Positions 34,385-44,229 are shown, numbered from the stretch's first letter. The stretch: 64,000 nt of DNA from G963556115 sp963667375 (GCA_963667375.1 OY763323.1:3348001-3412000), one strand, 5' to 3'. The notes: a model not told the origin generated them from the sequence alone. A program made the numbers and translations.

Positions 34385-35569
34385 CTAAGAGGTCACAGTC
34401 AGGCTCCTGGCCTCCTGACGCCACATCCAGATTGAGATAATGACTGCACACATTATAAATACCACCGGATATTTGATACTATCGACCAGATCAAGTCCAT
34501 AGGAGGTGGAAACTCCGAAGAACACTTGAAACAGTCCGGCAAAGCCCCAACTGCCGCCCACAACCCAGCCAGCTCTCTCGGTTGGAGTCAAACCCCGGGC
34601 GGACTTCGCGGCAGTAGCAATAACCGGGAATATTGAGCTGCCCCAGGTAATCCCAAGACATAGCGATCCGATTATCAGCCAGGGACCGGGAGCGATGAAA
34701 ATAAAGATCAGATAAACAATCAGAGCCAGTACCTGAGTCATAGCTGCAAGAAGGTACCGGGAAATTCGCTTTGATATCCAGCCCCAGAGATAGGAACCTG
34801 CTGCACCGGAAAGCCCGAGAAGAGCGATAACAAAACCGCTCCACTCCACCGCGGTATCCTTACCATAAAGAATCTCCAGATATTTACTGTAAATTGTGAA
34901 GATAACCGCTACCGGAGTAACCAGACAGGAGGTCAGAGCAACAATTGTCGCAATGTGAAAATTAGCTTTCGCTCCCGGCTTTTTCTGCCTGATAACCGTG
35001 CTCTCAGTCAAATCCGCATAGTTCACCCGCCGGCGAATCAGAATTATCAGCACTGTACTCAATACCCCCGGCACCGCCAGAAGCCAATAACCGCTGAAAC
35101 CGAAATGCATAAACCATTGTGAAGAGACAATAGCTCCGCAGGCGAAACCGAAAAACCCGCCGGAGAGAAATATCGGTACTCCGACATGTTCATAATCACC
35201 GCTGGCAATATGCGCAGCGATCATACCGTCGGGATGAAATATTCCGGTACCGATAACACTGACCAGTGCAAAAACCAGAAACGCCTCATAAGAATCAATA
35301 AGCCCGATAAGCGCCATTACTCCCGAAATAGCCGGACCGATGAACAGAAACAGCTGCTTGGGAAAACGTGATGAAACCTTTGCCGCCAGTGGCTGTATAA
35401 GATTGACAATAATACCGCAGACCCCGACAACACCGGCAAGAGCGGCAAATGAAACATTCAGCCTTCCCTCCAGTGCCGGCAGAATAGGCATCAGCAGACC
35501 GACATACATATCAACGACAAGATGTGCAAATGCCAGTATAAACAGTGAAATAAGATTAACCAGTGTCAT
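34385..35569 (-). CDS. MFS exporter, fosmidomycin-resistance (Fsr)-like
   Basis: A 394-residue major facilitator protein with about twelve hydrophobic segments. The sequence HLVVDMYVGLLMPILPAL at the start and GTGIFHPDG near residues 108-116 are typical of the Fsr subgroup of drug exporters. Substrate unknown. I choose the ATG at 35569, preceded by AGGAT; an upstream ATG at 35599 has a poorly spaced site. The gene points towards the activase terminator and away from carA. Confidence 0.82.
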   Translation of the reverse strand: MTLVNLISLFILAFAHLVVDMYVGLLMPILPALEGRLNVSFAALAGVVGVCGIIVNLIQPLAAKVSSRFPKQLFLFIGPAISGVMALIGLIDSYEAFLVFALVSVIGTGIFHPDGMIAAHIASGDYEHVGVPIFLSGGFFGFACGAIVSSQWFMHFGFSGYWLLAVPGVLSTVLIILIRRRVNYADLTESTVIRQKKPGAKANFHIATIVALTSCLVTPVAVIFTIYSKYLEILYGKDTAVEWSGFVIALLGLSGAAGSYLWGWISKRISRYLLAAMTQVLALIVYLIFIFIAPGPWLIIGSLCLGITWGSSIFPVIATAAKSARGLTPTERAGWVVGGSWGFAGLFQVFFGVSTSYGLDLVDSIKYPVVFIMCAVIISIWMWRQEARSLTVTS

Positions 35570-35870
35570 AATAGATCCTAAAAAAAAATTGCCAGCCATA
35601 GCCTTTTGAACAAAAGAGTTACAGCAAGCATATTACTAAAATGATACCCTTTAAATCTCAGGAGTCAATCTGCAAGGTGAAATTTTATCAGATTATAAGC
35701 CATAATTCACACTCTCTAAAAAAAACCAATATTAACTCTGGCGTTGCCGCGGTCTACGAATATAATTGTAACAATTTTGAATTAAAGGGTTGAGCAGACG
35801 GCTTTTTGAGTATAATTTAAGTAAAAAGCTGTTATAATTCTTATCATAAAAATGAAGAAAGAGTATAGAA
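35570..35870. other. divergent intergenic region between the MFS gene and carA
   Basis: About 300 AT-rich bases. A TATAAT at 35811-35816 has a TTGAGC 15 bases upstream, a short-spaced candidate promoter for carA. A second TATAAT is at 35833-35838. I see no clear arginine- or pyrimidine-responsive operator or attenuator. Confidence 0.4.
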
Positions 35871-36980
35871 ATGACCAAAGGTTATGTAGCATTAGAGGAT
35901 GGAAAGATATTTGAAGGTATATCTTTTGGCGCGGAAGTCAAAAACTGCGCTGAAGTTGTGTTCAATACCTCAATGACCGGATATCAGGAGATTCTAACCG
36001 ATCCCTCTTATACCGGACAGATTGTAACCATGACCTATCCGCTGATAGGAAATTACGGTACCAATGAGGAAGATGTAGAATCCCGCGGCATCTTCTGTTC
36101 TGGATTTATCGTGCGCGAATACTGTGAGTACCCTTCAAACTTCCGCAACACCCAGAGTCTTGGCGACTATTTAAAACAGAATAATATTCCCGCAGTTACT
36201 GAAATTGACACCAGAGCTCTTACTAAACATATAAGAACCGCTGGAGCCATGAGAGGTATTATTGCTGCCGGGGATTATAACCCGGCAGATTTAGTAAAGG
36301 AAGCACAGTCCGCGCCGCAGCTTGTAGGTAAGGATCTCGTCAAATCCGTAACGACAACTGAGAAGTATGAATTTGATGCCACCTGTTACTGGATGGAGAC
36401 TGCTCCCGAGAAGAAATACCATGTTGCAGTATACGACTATGGTGTCAAGAGCAATATCCTCCGCTGTCTCTGCAGCCTCGGCTGTAAAGTAACAGTATTC
36501 CCGGCTGATGCCGCTCCAGAAGAGATTCTCGCCTGCAATCCAGACGGTATCTTCCTCTCCAACGGCCCCGGAGACCCGGAAGCCGTGACCTACGCTATTG
36601 ACAATGTCCGCAACCTTATAGGCAAGAAGCCGATCATGGGGATCTGCCTGGGACATCAGATCTCAGCTCTCGCTCTAGGCGGGAAGACCTACAAGCTGAA
36701 ATTCGGACACCGCGGAGCGAATCACCCGGTTAGAAATGAAACTACCGGAAAAATAGAGATAACCAGCCAGAATCATGGTTTCAGTGTAGATATGGAGAGT
36801 TTCCCTGACAGCATAGCTGAAGTAACCCATATCAACCTCAACGACATGACTGTAGAAGGTCTGCGCCATAAAACCGAACAGCTGTTCTCAGTTCAGTACC
36901 ATCCAGAGTCATCGGCCGGGCCACATGATGCCGATTATCTCTTTTCAGAATTTATCGAGATGATGAAAGAAAACAAGTAG
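35871..36980 (+). CDS. carA: carbamoyl-phosphate synthase small (glutaminase) subunit
   Basis: A 369-residue subunit that hydrolyses glutamine and channels ammonia to CarB for arginine and pyrimidine synthesis. The N-terminal CPSase domain starts GYVALEDGKIFEG. The class I glutamine amidotransferase domain has the nucleophile Cys in MGICLGHQ and the His/Glu in QYHPESSAGPHD. All key residues are present and length is normal. The TSUP gene follows after 4 bases. Confidence 0.96.
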   Translation: MTKGYVALEDGKIFEGISFGAEVKNCAEVVFNTSMTGYQEILTDPSYTGQIVTMTYPLIGNYGTNEEDVESRGIFCSGFIVREYCEYPSNFRNTQSLGDYLKQNNIPAVTEIDTRALTKHIRTAGAMRGIIAAGDYNPADLVKEAQSAPQLVGKDLVKSVTTTEKYEFDATCYWMETAPEKKYHVAVYDYGVKSNILRCLCSLGCKVTVFPADAAPEEILACNPDGIFLSNGPGDPEAVTYAIDNVRNLIGKKPIMGICLGHQISALALGGKTYKLKFGHRGANHPVRNETTGKIEITSQNHGFSVDMESFPDSIAEVTHINLNDMTVEGLRHKTEQLFSVQYHPESSAGPHDADYLFSEFIEMMKENK

Positions 36981-36984
36981 TTAA

Positions 36985-37794
36985 ATGACCTTCAATGATA
37001 TTGTGATATTCTTGCTGATAGGCGGAGGTGCTGGAATCCTATCCGGATTGTTCGGCATCGGCGGCGGTATTATGATTGTGCCGGCAGTGGTACTGTTTAC
37101 CGGCATGAATCTCAAGGAAGCTTATGGAACCTCACTGGCTTCACTGCTGCTGCCGGTAGGAATACTCGGCTGTATTGTCTATTACAAGGAAGGTCTGCTC
37201 AATATTAAAGCCGCGCTGTCTGTGGCACTGGGAATTATCTGTACAATAGGATTGGGAGCGTATCTGGCAAACAATCTTAACAATTTTATCTTAAAAATAT
37301 GCTATAGCATATTTTTATTTTATATGGGAGTGAAGTTTATCTGGCCGCTGCTGTTTCACGGAAATTACCGGGAGCAGCCTGCAGACTCTCAGATTGATTT
37401 TGAGTCGGAGAAGCTGATGAACAGGCAGCAATCCCCCTACCTCAAATGCTTTCTTATCGGTCTGCTGGCCGGGATAGTTGCAGGTTTTTTCGGTATAGGC
37501 GGCGGTGCAGTAATAGTACCGATGCTGACTCTCTGGCTGGGGCTCGATACCAAGCAGGCGATTGCGACCTCCCTCGGTATACTTCTGCCGCCGATCGGGC
37601 TGCCTGGTGTTCTGGTCTATTATGCGGCGGGAAACTTGAATATTCCGGTCGCGGCCTGTGTAGCTCTGGGGCTACTCGTCGGCACCATTTTTGGAGCGAA
37701 ACTGACAATTCGCCTTTCAGGAGGGATTGTAAAAGCGGCATACGGTCTTCTGCTGATTATAACGAGTATAAAATTCGGTATTAACTTTTTATAA
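36985..37794 (+). CDS. TSUP family transporter (TauE/SafE type)
   Basis: A 269-residue membrane protein with two similar halves, each containing a GIGGG motif: GLFGIGGGIMIVPAVV near residues 22-37 and GFFGIGGGAVIVPML near 165-179. This is characteristic of the sulfite exporter TauE/SafE (TSUP) family, which moves small organic or sulfur anions. It sits between carA and carB with gaps of 4 and 54 bases. It is therefore almost certainly cotranscribed with the carbamoyl-phosphate genes, an unusual placement. Its own ribosome binding site is weak, consistent with coupling to carA. Confidence 0.88.
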   Translation: MTFNDIVIFLLIGGGAGILSGLFGIGGGIMIVPAVVLFTGMNLKEAYGTSLASLLLPVGILGCIVYYKEGLLNIKAALSVALGIICTIGLGAYLANNLNNFILKICYSIFLFYMGVKFIWPLLFHGNYREQPADSQIDFESEKLMNRQQSPYLKCFLIGLLAGIVAGFFGIGGGAVIVPMLTLWLGLDTKQAIATSLGILLPPIGLPGVLVYYAAGNLNIPVAACVALGLLVGTIFGAKLTIRLSGGIVKAAYGLLLIITSIKFGINFL

Positions 37795-37848
37795 ATATAA
37801 CAAATAATTTTAATATATCACGGTTTATTTCATGAAGGACGAAGCAAA

Positions 37849-40800
37849 ATGCCTAAAAGGACAGATATCAAAAAGATTTGTATTATAGGAGCCGGACCGA
37901 TTGTGATTGGTCAGGCCTGCGAATTTGATTATTCAGGTGCCCAAGCCTGTAAGGTTCTCCGCCAAGACGGCTACGAAGTCGTCCTTCTCAATTCCAACCC
38001 GGCGACTATCATGACCGATACCATGATGGCGGATAAAACCTATATCGAGCCGGTAACCCCGGAATACCTGATCGAGATTCTCAAGAAGGAGCGCCCTGAC
38101 GCGCTGCTGCCGACACTCGGTGGACAGACCGGTCTCAACGTGGCGTTCAAAGCGGCCAAGACCGGTATCATGGAGGAACTGGGCATTGAGATGCTGGGAG
38201 CGGACGCCGCAACCATCGAACGCGCCGAAGACCGTGACATCTTCAAGCAGACCATGGCTAAGGCCGGAATTGATCTGCCAAAGTCCGGGCTGGCACGAAA
38301 TATTGAAGAAGGCATGAAGCTCATTGAAGAGATCGGTTATCCCTGTATAATCCGCCCTGCCTTCACCCTTGGCGGCACCGGCGGCGGTATCGCCTGGAAC
38401 CGTGAAGAGTATGAACATTTCCTGCGTACCGGTATCGACGCCTCACTGGTAAACGAGGTACTTGTTGAAGAATACCTTGCCGGCTGGAAAGAGTATGAGC
38501 TGGAAGTAATGCGCGACAAGAATGACAATGTGGTAATCGTCTGTTCAATTGAAAATCTTGATCCGATGGGGGTTCATACCGGTGATTCCATTACGGTCGC
38601 TCCGATTCAGACTCTCACCGACAGAGAGTACCAGCGGATGCGTGACGCCACCATTACCTGTATCCGGGCTATCGGAGTTGAAACCGGCGGCTGTAATGTA
38701 CAGTGGGCGCATGATCCTAAAACCGGCCGAACCGTTATTATCGAGATGAATCCGCGAGTAAGCCGTTCCTCTGCTCTCGCTTCCAAAGCTACAGGCTTCC
38801 CGATCGCCAAGATTGCCGCCAAAGTTGCGGTAGGTTATACTCTGGATGAAATCATGAATGATATCACCAGGGAGACCCCGGCCTGCTTTGAGCCCTCAAT
38901 TGACTACTGCGTAATCAAGATTCCACGCTTCAACTTCGAGAAGTTCCCCGGATGCGACCCAAAACTGACATCTGCCATGAAGTCAGTGGGAGAAGCAATG
39001 GCTATCGGCAGAACCTTCAAGGAAGCGCTGCAGAAAGGTATGCGCTCACTTGAGACCGGACGTTCAGGTTTTGGCTGCGATGCCAAGGCTATCGACTTCA
39101 CCCTGCTTGAGAAGGAAGAGATCCGCGCCAAGCTTACCATTCCTAATGCTGAACGGCTATACTATATTGAAGCAGCGCTCCGTCAGGGAATGAGCGTCGA
39201 GGATATCCATGAATTCACCGGCGGGATTGACTACTGGTATCTCAACAATATGAAAGAACTTGTTGAAGAGGGTAACAAGCTCAAGGAACAGTCCCTGCAG
39301 AGTATCACCCCGGATGAACTGCGGCGAGCCAAACGTTTCGGATTCTCCGACCTGCAGCTGGCACACATCTGGAATGTCGGGCAGACAGCGGTCAGACAGA
39401 AACGCCATGAACACAATATTGAAGCCGTCTACAAACTTGTTGATACCTGTGCTGCGGAATTTGAAGCCTATACTCCATATTATTACTCCACCTTCGAGCT
39501 GGAGGATGAAACCAGACCACTGGATAAAGAAAAGATAATGATTCTCGGTGGTGGTCCGAACCGCATCGGTCAGGGTATTGAGTTTGACTACTGTTGCGTC
39601 CATGCTTCTTTCGCCTCACGTGATGAAGGTTACGCTTCAATCATGGTCAACTGCAACCCCGAAACGGTCTCAACCGATTATGACACCTCTGATAAGCTCT
39701 ACTTTGAGCCGCTCACCGTTGAAGACGTCCTGGCTATTATCAAACGCGAACAGCCGAAGGGTGTTATTGTACAGTTCGGCGGCCAGACACCGCTGAATAT
39801 TGCCTCACAGCTGAAGGCTGAAGGGGTCAACATCCTCGGTACGCCGGTTGAGGCAATCGACCGCGCCGAAGACCGCTCCCAGTTCAAAGCAATGCTCAAC
39901 AAACTTGGTCTGCAGCAGCCAGGCAACGCAACCGCTGTTGAAGTCGAAGATGCCAAGGCCAAAGCCGCCGTTCTGGGCTATCCTCTGGTCATGCGTCCAT
40001 CCTTCGTACTTGGCGGAGCGAAGATGGAGATTGTTCACGATGAAGAGGGGCTGATCAAATACTGGAGCGAGCTCGGCAGCTACTGCTCCAAGGCGGATCT
40101 CACCATCAGTGAAAAGCGCCCAATACTTCTCGATAAGTATCTTGAAAACACCATCGAGGTTGATGTCGATGCCGTCAGTGATACCGAAGATGTCTATGTC
40201 GCAGGGATTATGGAGCATATTGAAGAAGCTGGTATTCATTCGGGTGACTCTGCCTGCGCGCTGCCGCCTTTCACCCTCAGTGACACTATCCAGAGCCGCC
40301 TGAGAAAAGCGACCGTGGATATGGCACTAGAACTGGGTGTAAAAGGGCTGATGAATGTCCAGTTCGCAGTTCAGAAGGATGAAATCTATATTCTTGAAGT
40401 CAATCCACGTGCCAGCCGGACCGTACCGTTTGTAAGCAAGGTTACCGGTATACCTCTGGCCAAAATCGCGACCCAGGTAATGCTCGGACACTCGCTCAAA
40501 GAACTCGGTCTGAAGGATTTCATACCAGTGCTCAAACACGTTGGAGTCAAGGAAGCAGCACTGCCATTCAGCCGGTTCCCCGGCACCGACTGTGTTCTCG
40601 GCCCCGAGATGAAGAGCACCGGTGAAGTTATGGGTATCGATAAAGATATTGCCATCGCCTTCGCCAAAGCCGAACAGGGAGTCGGCATGCGTATTCCAAC
40701 CTCAGGAACCGCTTTTCTGTCGGTAATGGACGCAGATAAGGATATGCTCCCGGCGGTTGCAACCAGTATGATCAATCTCGGCTTCAAGCTTATCGCCACC

Positions 40801-41118
40801 CGCGGTACACACCGCTTCCTGAAGGAACATGATATTGAAGCTACCGAGATCAGAAAGATCTCAGTCGGCTCACCCAACATTATTGATATGATTATCAATG
40901 AAAATGTTGATATTATTATCAATACCCCAAGCGGTAAGAACCCACATAAGGACGAGGTAAGAATCAGAACTATCGCTACCGAGCGCGGCATCCCGCTGAT
41001 AACTACCATCCGCGCCGCCAAGATGCTCTGCAAAGCGATAGCTGCCAGCCAGAAGGGTCAGACGATGAATGTCAAGCCACTCCAGGATTACCACGCAGAT
41101 ATGAATATCAGCTTATAA
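37849..41118 (+). CDS. carB: carbamoyl-phosphate synthase large subunit
   Basis: A 1089-residue subunit with two ATP-grasp halves, each opening with a preATP-grasp domain (IIGAGPIVIGQACEFDYSG and ILGGGPNRIGQGIEFDYCC). The C-terminal MGS-type allosteric domain is also present (about 950-1070). It makes carbamoyl phosphate from bicarbonate, ammonia and two ATP. The tetramerisation region between the halves is intact and the length is normal. AAGGACGAAG lies upstream. Confidence 0.97.
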   Translation: MPKRTDIKKICIIGAGPIVIGQACEFDYSGAQACKVLRQDGYEVVLLNSNPATIMTDTMMADKTYIEPVTPEYLIEILKKERPDALLPTLGGQTGLNVAFKAAKTGIMEELGIEMLGADAATIERAEDRDIFKQTMAKAGIDLPKSGLARNIEEGMKLIEEIGYPCIIRPAFTLGGTGGGIAWNREEYEHFLRTGIDASLVNEVLVEEYLAGWKEYELEVMRDKNDNVVIVCSIENLDPMGVHTGDSITVAPIQTLTDREYQRMRDATITCIRAIGVETGGCNVQWAHDPKTGRTVIIEMNPRVSRSSALASKATGFPIAKIAAKVAVGYTLDEIMNDITRETPACFEPSIDYCVIKIPRFNFEKFPGCDPKLTSAMKSVGEAMAIGRTFKEALQKGMRSLETGRSGFGCDAKAIDFTLLEKEEIRAKLTIPNAERLYYIEAALRQGMSVEDIHEFTGGIDYWYLNNMKELVEEGNKLKEQSLQSITPDELRRAKRFGFSDLQLAHIWNVGQTAVRQKRHEHNIEAVYKLVDTCAAEFEAYTPYYYSTFELEDETRPLDKEKIMILGGGPNRIGQGIEFDYCCVHASFASRDEGYASIMVNCNPETVSTDYDTSDKLYFEPLTVEDVLAIIKREQPKGVIVQFGGQTPLNIASQLKAEGVNILGTPVEAIDRAEDRSQFKAMLNKLGLQQPGNATAVEVEDAKAKAAVLGYPLVMRPSFVLGGAKMEIVHDEEGLIKYWSELGSYCSKADLTISEKRPILLDKYLENTIEVDVDAVSDTEDVYVAGIMEHIEEAGIHSGDSACALPPFTLSDTIQSRLRKATVDMALELGVKGLMNVQFAVQKDEIYILEVNPRASRTVPFVSKVTGIPLAKIATQVMLGHSLKELGLKDFIPVLKHVGVKEAALPFSRFPGTDCVLGPEMKSTGEVMGIDKDIAIAFAKAEQGVGMRIPTSGTAFLSVMDADKDMLPAVATSMINLGFKLIATRGTHRFLKEHDIEATEIRKISVGSPNIIDMIINENVDIIINTPSGKNPHKDEVRIRTIATERGIPLITTIRAAKMLCKAIAASQKGQTMNVKPLQDYHADMNISL

Positions 41119-41173
41119 ACCGTAAATGGCATCCGCTTGCAGATGCTGTCAAGACGGTACAATATTCAATAAC

Positions 41174-41248
41174 AGAGCCGGTGAGAAATATTTTCGCACC
41201 GGCTCTACCGTCAAATCAAACAAAGACCGCCGTAATCAGCAGTCTTTG
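41174..41248 (+). other. two adjacent hairpins downstream of carB
   Basis: Hairpin 1 pairs AGAGCCGGTG (41174-41183) with CACCGGCTCT (41197-41206), a perfect 10-bp stem. Hairpin 2 pairs CAAAGAC (41221-41227) with GTCTTTG (41242-41248) and extends inward past one mismatch. Neither has a proper T-run. They could be a non-canonical terminator, an mRNA-stabilising 3' end, or a block between the convergent genes carB and 41308-41835. Confidence 0.5.
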
Positions 41249-41307
41249 AAATCACACCGTAAAATATTTATTACTGCGATTACAGCCTGGCAAAGTGTAA
41301 GGCAGCG

Positions 41308-41835
41308 CTAAACCTGACCGCCGCCACGAAGAAAAAGCCGTTCAAGGTGCTCATTAACATTTGATTCCGCACTGCGTGCCACCTGTGTACCAACATAAAG
41401 CAGTACAGAAAGTTTCCACACACTCTCAGGCGCACAGATAATTCCGGTCCGGATATCATCACTCTTGCCGAGTCGCTCCATTTCAGAGTCCACAGCATCT
41501 TTTATATTACCTCTGAATATCCGCTTCTCTTCATTCTTGTTGACATACTTTGCCGGAGGCATGCGCACACCACGGGCGATAAGGACCGGTATCATACCCT
41601 CTTCCTCGACCCCCTCCATATCAAAACCCTCAAAGCCCATTTCCTGTCCAGGGATAGCAATATGCGGTTTATCGGTTGTCACTTCGCCATCGTGAATATA
41701 GACACAATTATCCTGGCTGTCGCAGAGACAGACATAAGGTAGTTTTGTCGGACCGAAGGTATATAATAAATTCTTTCTGCTCTTAACAATTCTGGTTTCA
41801 GACCGTGCAAGCTCGATTGCAGCATTGAAGTCCAT
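41308..41835 (-). CDS. conserved-looking hypothetical protein, soluble
   Basis: A 175-residue soluble protein without signal peptide or membrane segment. Visible features are YVCLCDSQDNCVYIHDG (three Cys), an acidic stretch GFEGFDMEGVEEEG, and a basic Arg/Gly-rich C-terminus (ERLFLRGGGQ). GAGGAGAGGTG precedes the ATG closely, which supports the start. I do not recognise the family. It stands alone between carB (convergent) and murB (same strand, upstream). Confidence 0.65.
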   Translation of the reverse strand: MDFNAAIELARSETRIVKSRKNLLYTFGPTKLPYVCLCDSQDNCVYIHDGEVTTDKPHIAIPGQEMGFEGFDMEGVEEEGMIPVLIARGVRMPPAKYVNKNEEKRIFRGNIKDAVDSEMERLGKSDDIRTGIICAPESVWKLSVLLYVGTQVARSAESNVNEHLERLFLRGGGQV

Positions 41836-41937
41836 TGAACACCTCTCCTCAATCTAACGCTCAAAGTAATTCAGCTTATTATTCATAAATCACCGGCAAA
41901 TGCAATGGCAATAGCAATAAAACAAAACCCTAACATA

Positions 41938-42795
41938 TCAGCGCATTACTCTGATTTCAAGTTCAAGACATACCCCGAACTCATTGAAGACTCTTTCCTG
42001 TACATACTCTACCAGGTTACAGAAATCAGCATAGCTTCCGTCAGCGATATTGACCAGAATATTGGCATGCTGTTGTGATACGGCCGCCCCGCCGATGCGG
42101 TATCCCTTGAGTCCAAGACGATCGATCATTGCCCCTGCCGGTAATTCATGCTCGGGATTGCGAAACGTACTGCCGCAGTTCGGATGCTTTACCTTACCGG
42201 CGGTGCGCTCAGCAATTATGGCACTAACCCGCGCCGTCAGCTCCGCTACCGGCTCCAGAAAACTGAACTCCAGCTCCGCACCCAGAATTATCCGGTCACT
42301 GCCACTCTGAAATACCGAGCTCCGGTACGCATAGCCGATATCTTCCGGCAGCAGCGTCACTACCTTCTTGCTATCAAGAAAAAGCACCCGCACCCCGGTT
42401 ATATAATCACCGATACAACCATATCGGCTACCAGCATTCATAACCACCGCCCCACCGACAGTACCCGGTATCCCCGCTAAAACCTCAACCCCGCTCAATC
42501 CCTGCCTGCAGCCGTCATAGACCAGCCGCGAAAGTTTTACCCCGGCGCCAACAAGCACCTTATTCCCTGCACACCTGAGATCATGCATACCCATCCGGGC
42601 GGTAGAGACGATATCACGCATGACCCTATCGGCAAAAACAATATTGGTTCCGCCGCCGATGATTATCGGCTTATCGACCCGTGCGAGCAGGCCAAATAAC
42701 TCCTCCTCACTCTCCGGCTGATATAAAAAATTCCCCAATCCGCCAATGCGGATTGAGGAATACTGTGCTAAATCTGGTTCTCTAATAATCTGCAT
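41938..42795 (-). CDS. murB: UDP-N-acetylenolpyruvoylglucosamine reductase
   Basis: A 285-residue FAD- and NADPH-dependent cytosolic enzyme that makes UDP-MurNAc for peptidoglycan. It has FAD-binding IIGGGTNIVF, GIPGTVGGAVVMNAGSRYG, the catalytic Ser in NCGSTFRNP, and a C-terminal Glu in LELEIRV. The short form without the extra type I loop fits a type II MurB. AGAGGAAACA precedes the ATG. It is 33 bases downstream of pta on the same strand. Confidence 0.93.
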   Translation of the reverse strand: MQIIREPDLAQYSSIRIGGLGNFLYQPESEEELFGLLARVDKPIIIGGGTNIVFADRVMRDIVSTARMGMHDLRCAGNKVLVGAGVKLSRLVYDGCRQGLSGVEVLAGIPGTVGGAVVMNAGSRYGCIGDYITGVRVLFLDSKKVVTLLPEDIGYAYRSSVFQSGSDRIILGAELEFSFLEPVAELTARVSAIIAERTAGKVKHPNCGSTFRNPEHELPAGAMIDRLGLKGYRIGGAAVSQQHANILVNIADGSYADFCNLVEYVQERVFNEFGVCLELEIRVMR

Positions 42796-42828
42796 TGTTT
42801 CCTCTGCGAAATTACCGATACTATAAAA

Positions 42829-43833
42829 TTATTCGTGACACTGTACAGCTGTCAGCGCGATAGTGTCAACAATATCTTCCCACTTGCAACCACGTGAAAG
42901 ATCATTAACCGGCTTTGCCAGACCCTGCAGTACAGGACCGATAGCGGTTGCGCCAGCCAGACGTTCAGTGAGCTTGTAACAGATATTACCAGCTTGAAGA
43001 TCAGGGAAGACCAGAATATTCGCCTTACCGGCAACAGTACTTCCAGGCGCCTTGCTGGCGGCAATATTCGGCATAACAGCAGCATCACCCTGGAGTTCAC
43101 CATCAATATTCAGCTCTGGAGCACGCTGCTGTGTAAGCTTGGTAGCCTCAATAGTCTTATCAACCAGCGGATGCGAAGCACTGCCCTTAGTTGAGAAAGA
43201 AAGGAAAGCCACATTTGGTTCACGCTCAGGGAGCAGGCTCTTGAAAGAATCAACAGTGGTAATCGCAATATCAGCAAGCTGTTCAACGGTCGGAGCAGGA
43301 ACCAGACCACTATCAGTATAGAAGAAGATATCATTGATTGAGTGATATGGACTGGTCTCAGGAAGAATCATAATAAAGAAGCTTGAGACAGTATTAATAC
43401 CCTTTGCAGTCTTGATAATCTGCAGCGCCGGGCGCACGGTATCAGCGGTTGAGTGTACAGCACCTGAAACATAACCATCAGCCTTATCGAGCTTGACCAT
43501 CATCGCAGCGAAATACATAGGATCAAGCATGATCTCAGCAGCTTTCTCTTCAGTCATGCCTTTTGCCTTACGCATCTCAAAGAATTCTTTCACAAATTCC
43601 TCTCGGTATTCGCTGGTTTTAGGATCAGCAAAAATTGCAGCGCTAACATCTACACCAAATTCAGCGGCTTTAGCCTTGATCTCGGCTTCATCACCGATAA
43701 GAACAACCGGTCCCAGACCGATCTGAGCAGATTTTTCAGCAGCGCGGAGAGTTCTCTCATCCAGAGCCTCCGGCAATGCAATAGTCTTCTGTTTTTTGAT
43801 AGCAATTTCTTTAAGATCTTCTAACAATCCCAT
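42829..43833 (-). CDS. pta: phosphate acetyltransferase
   Basis: A 334-residue cytosolic enzyme interconverting acetyl-CoA and acetyl phosphate. It is the short, single-domain Pta with GPVVLIGDEAEIKAKA, SGAVHSTADTVRPALQIIKTA, LSFSTKGSASHPLVDKT and NILVFPDLQAGNICYKL. The ATG at 43833 is preferred because GGGGAG precedes it; an earlier in-frame start adds an unlikely hydrophobic extension. No acetate kinase gene is adjacent. It supports fermentative acetate metabolism. Confidence 0.94.
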   Translation of the reverse strand: MGLLEDLKEIAIKKQKTIALPEALDERTLRAAEKSAQIGLGPVVLIGDEAEIKAKAAEFGVDVSAAIFADPKTSEYREEFVKEFFEMRKAKGMTEEKAAEIMLDPMYFAAMMVKLDKADGYVSGAVHSTADTVRPALQIIKTAKGINTVSSFFIMILPETSPYHSINDIFFYTDSGLVPAPTVEQLADIAITTVDSFKSLLPEREPNVAFLSFSTKGSASHPLVDKTIEATKLTQQRAPELNIDGELQGDAAVMPNIAASKAPGSTVAGKANILVFPDLQAGNICYKLTERLAGATAIGPVLQGLAKPVNDLSRGCKWEDIVDTIALTAVQCHE

Positions 43834-44025
43834 CTTATTCTCCCCTTTTAAAAGAATAATCGAATAAAAATAAAAAGTATATACCAATAATAACTAATAT
43901 CTTCGTCGCATCAAGGCATTATCCGAAAAGAACTGCTATATAACCGGAATTTACTCTAAAAAATAATAAAACTTCGCCGCTCTTCTCAAGATGCAGCAAA
44001 GTTTCTAATGCAAATATCACGTAGC

Positions 44026-44229
44026 TTACAGATAACGACCGGTAGGTGACATGTTAATTGCCGGAGCGACACCATGAGTGTCATAATATTCTTTACGTTT
44101 ACACAAGCTGGAGTTTTCAACATTCTTACAGAAAGAAATTATCCAGGCTTCCTTAACGACTTCGGCATTCCCCTGATATTCCTTGAAAAAGCCACAAACT
44201 TCAAGTTTATCACAGGTCTCGTTATCCAT
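44026..44229 (-). CDS. small four-cysteine protein, probably metal binding
   Basis: A 67-residue cytoplasmic frame with Cys at 6, 12, 34 and 43 (TCDKLEVCGFF, ISFCKN, LCKRKEY) and a C-terminal NMSPTGRYL. The spacing suggests a zinc or Fe-S site. I choose the ATG at 44229, preceded by GAGG; an ATG four codons upstream overlaps that site. It lies downstream of rplS beyond the rplS terminator. Similar short C-x5-C ... C-x8-C modules occur in signalling proteins, but I cannot name a family. Confidence 0.6.
   Translation of the reverse strand: MDNETCDKLEVCGFFKEYQGNAEVVKEAWIISFCKNVENSSLCKRKEYYDTHGVAPAINMSPTGRYL

Noticed and set aside
40386..41033. 215-codon minus-strand open frame opposite carB
   Set aside because: Antisense to the conserved carB C-terminus; low-complexity product rich in Ser, Ile and Leu.
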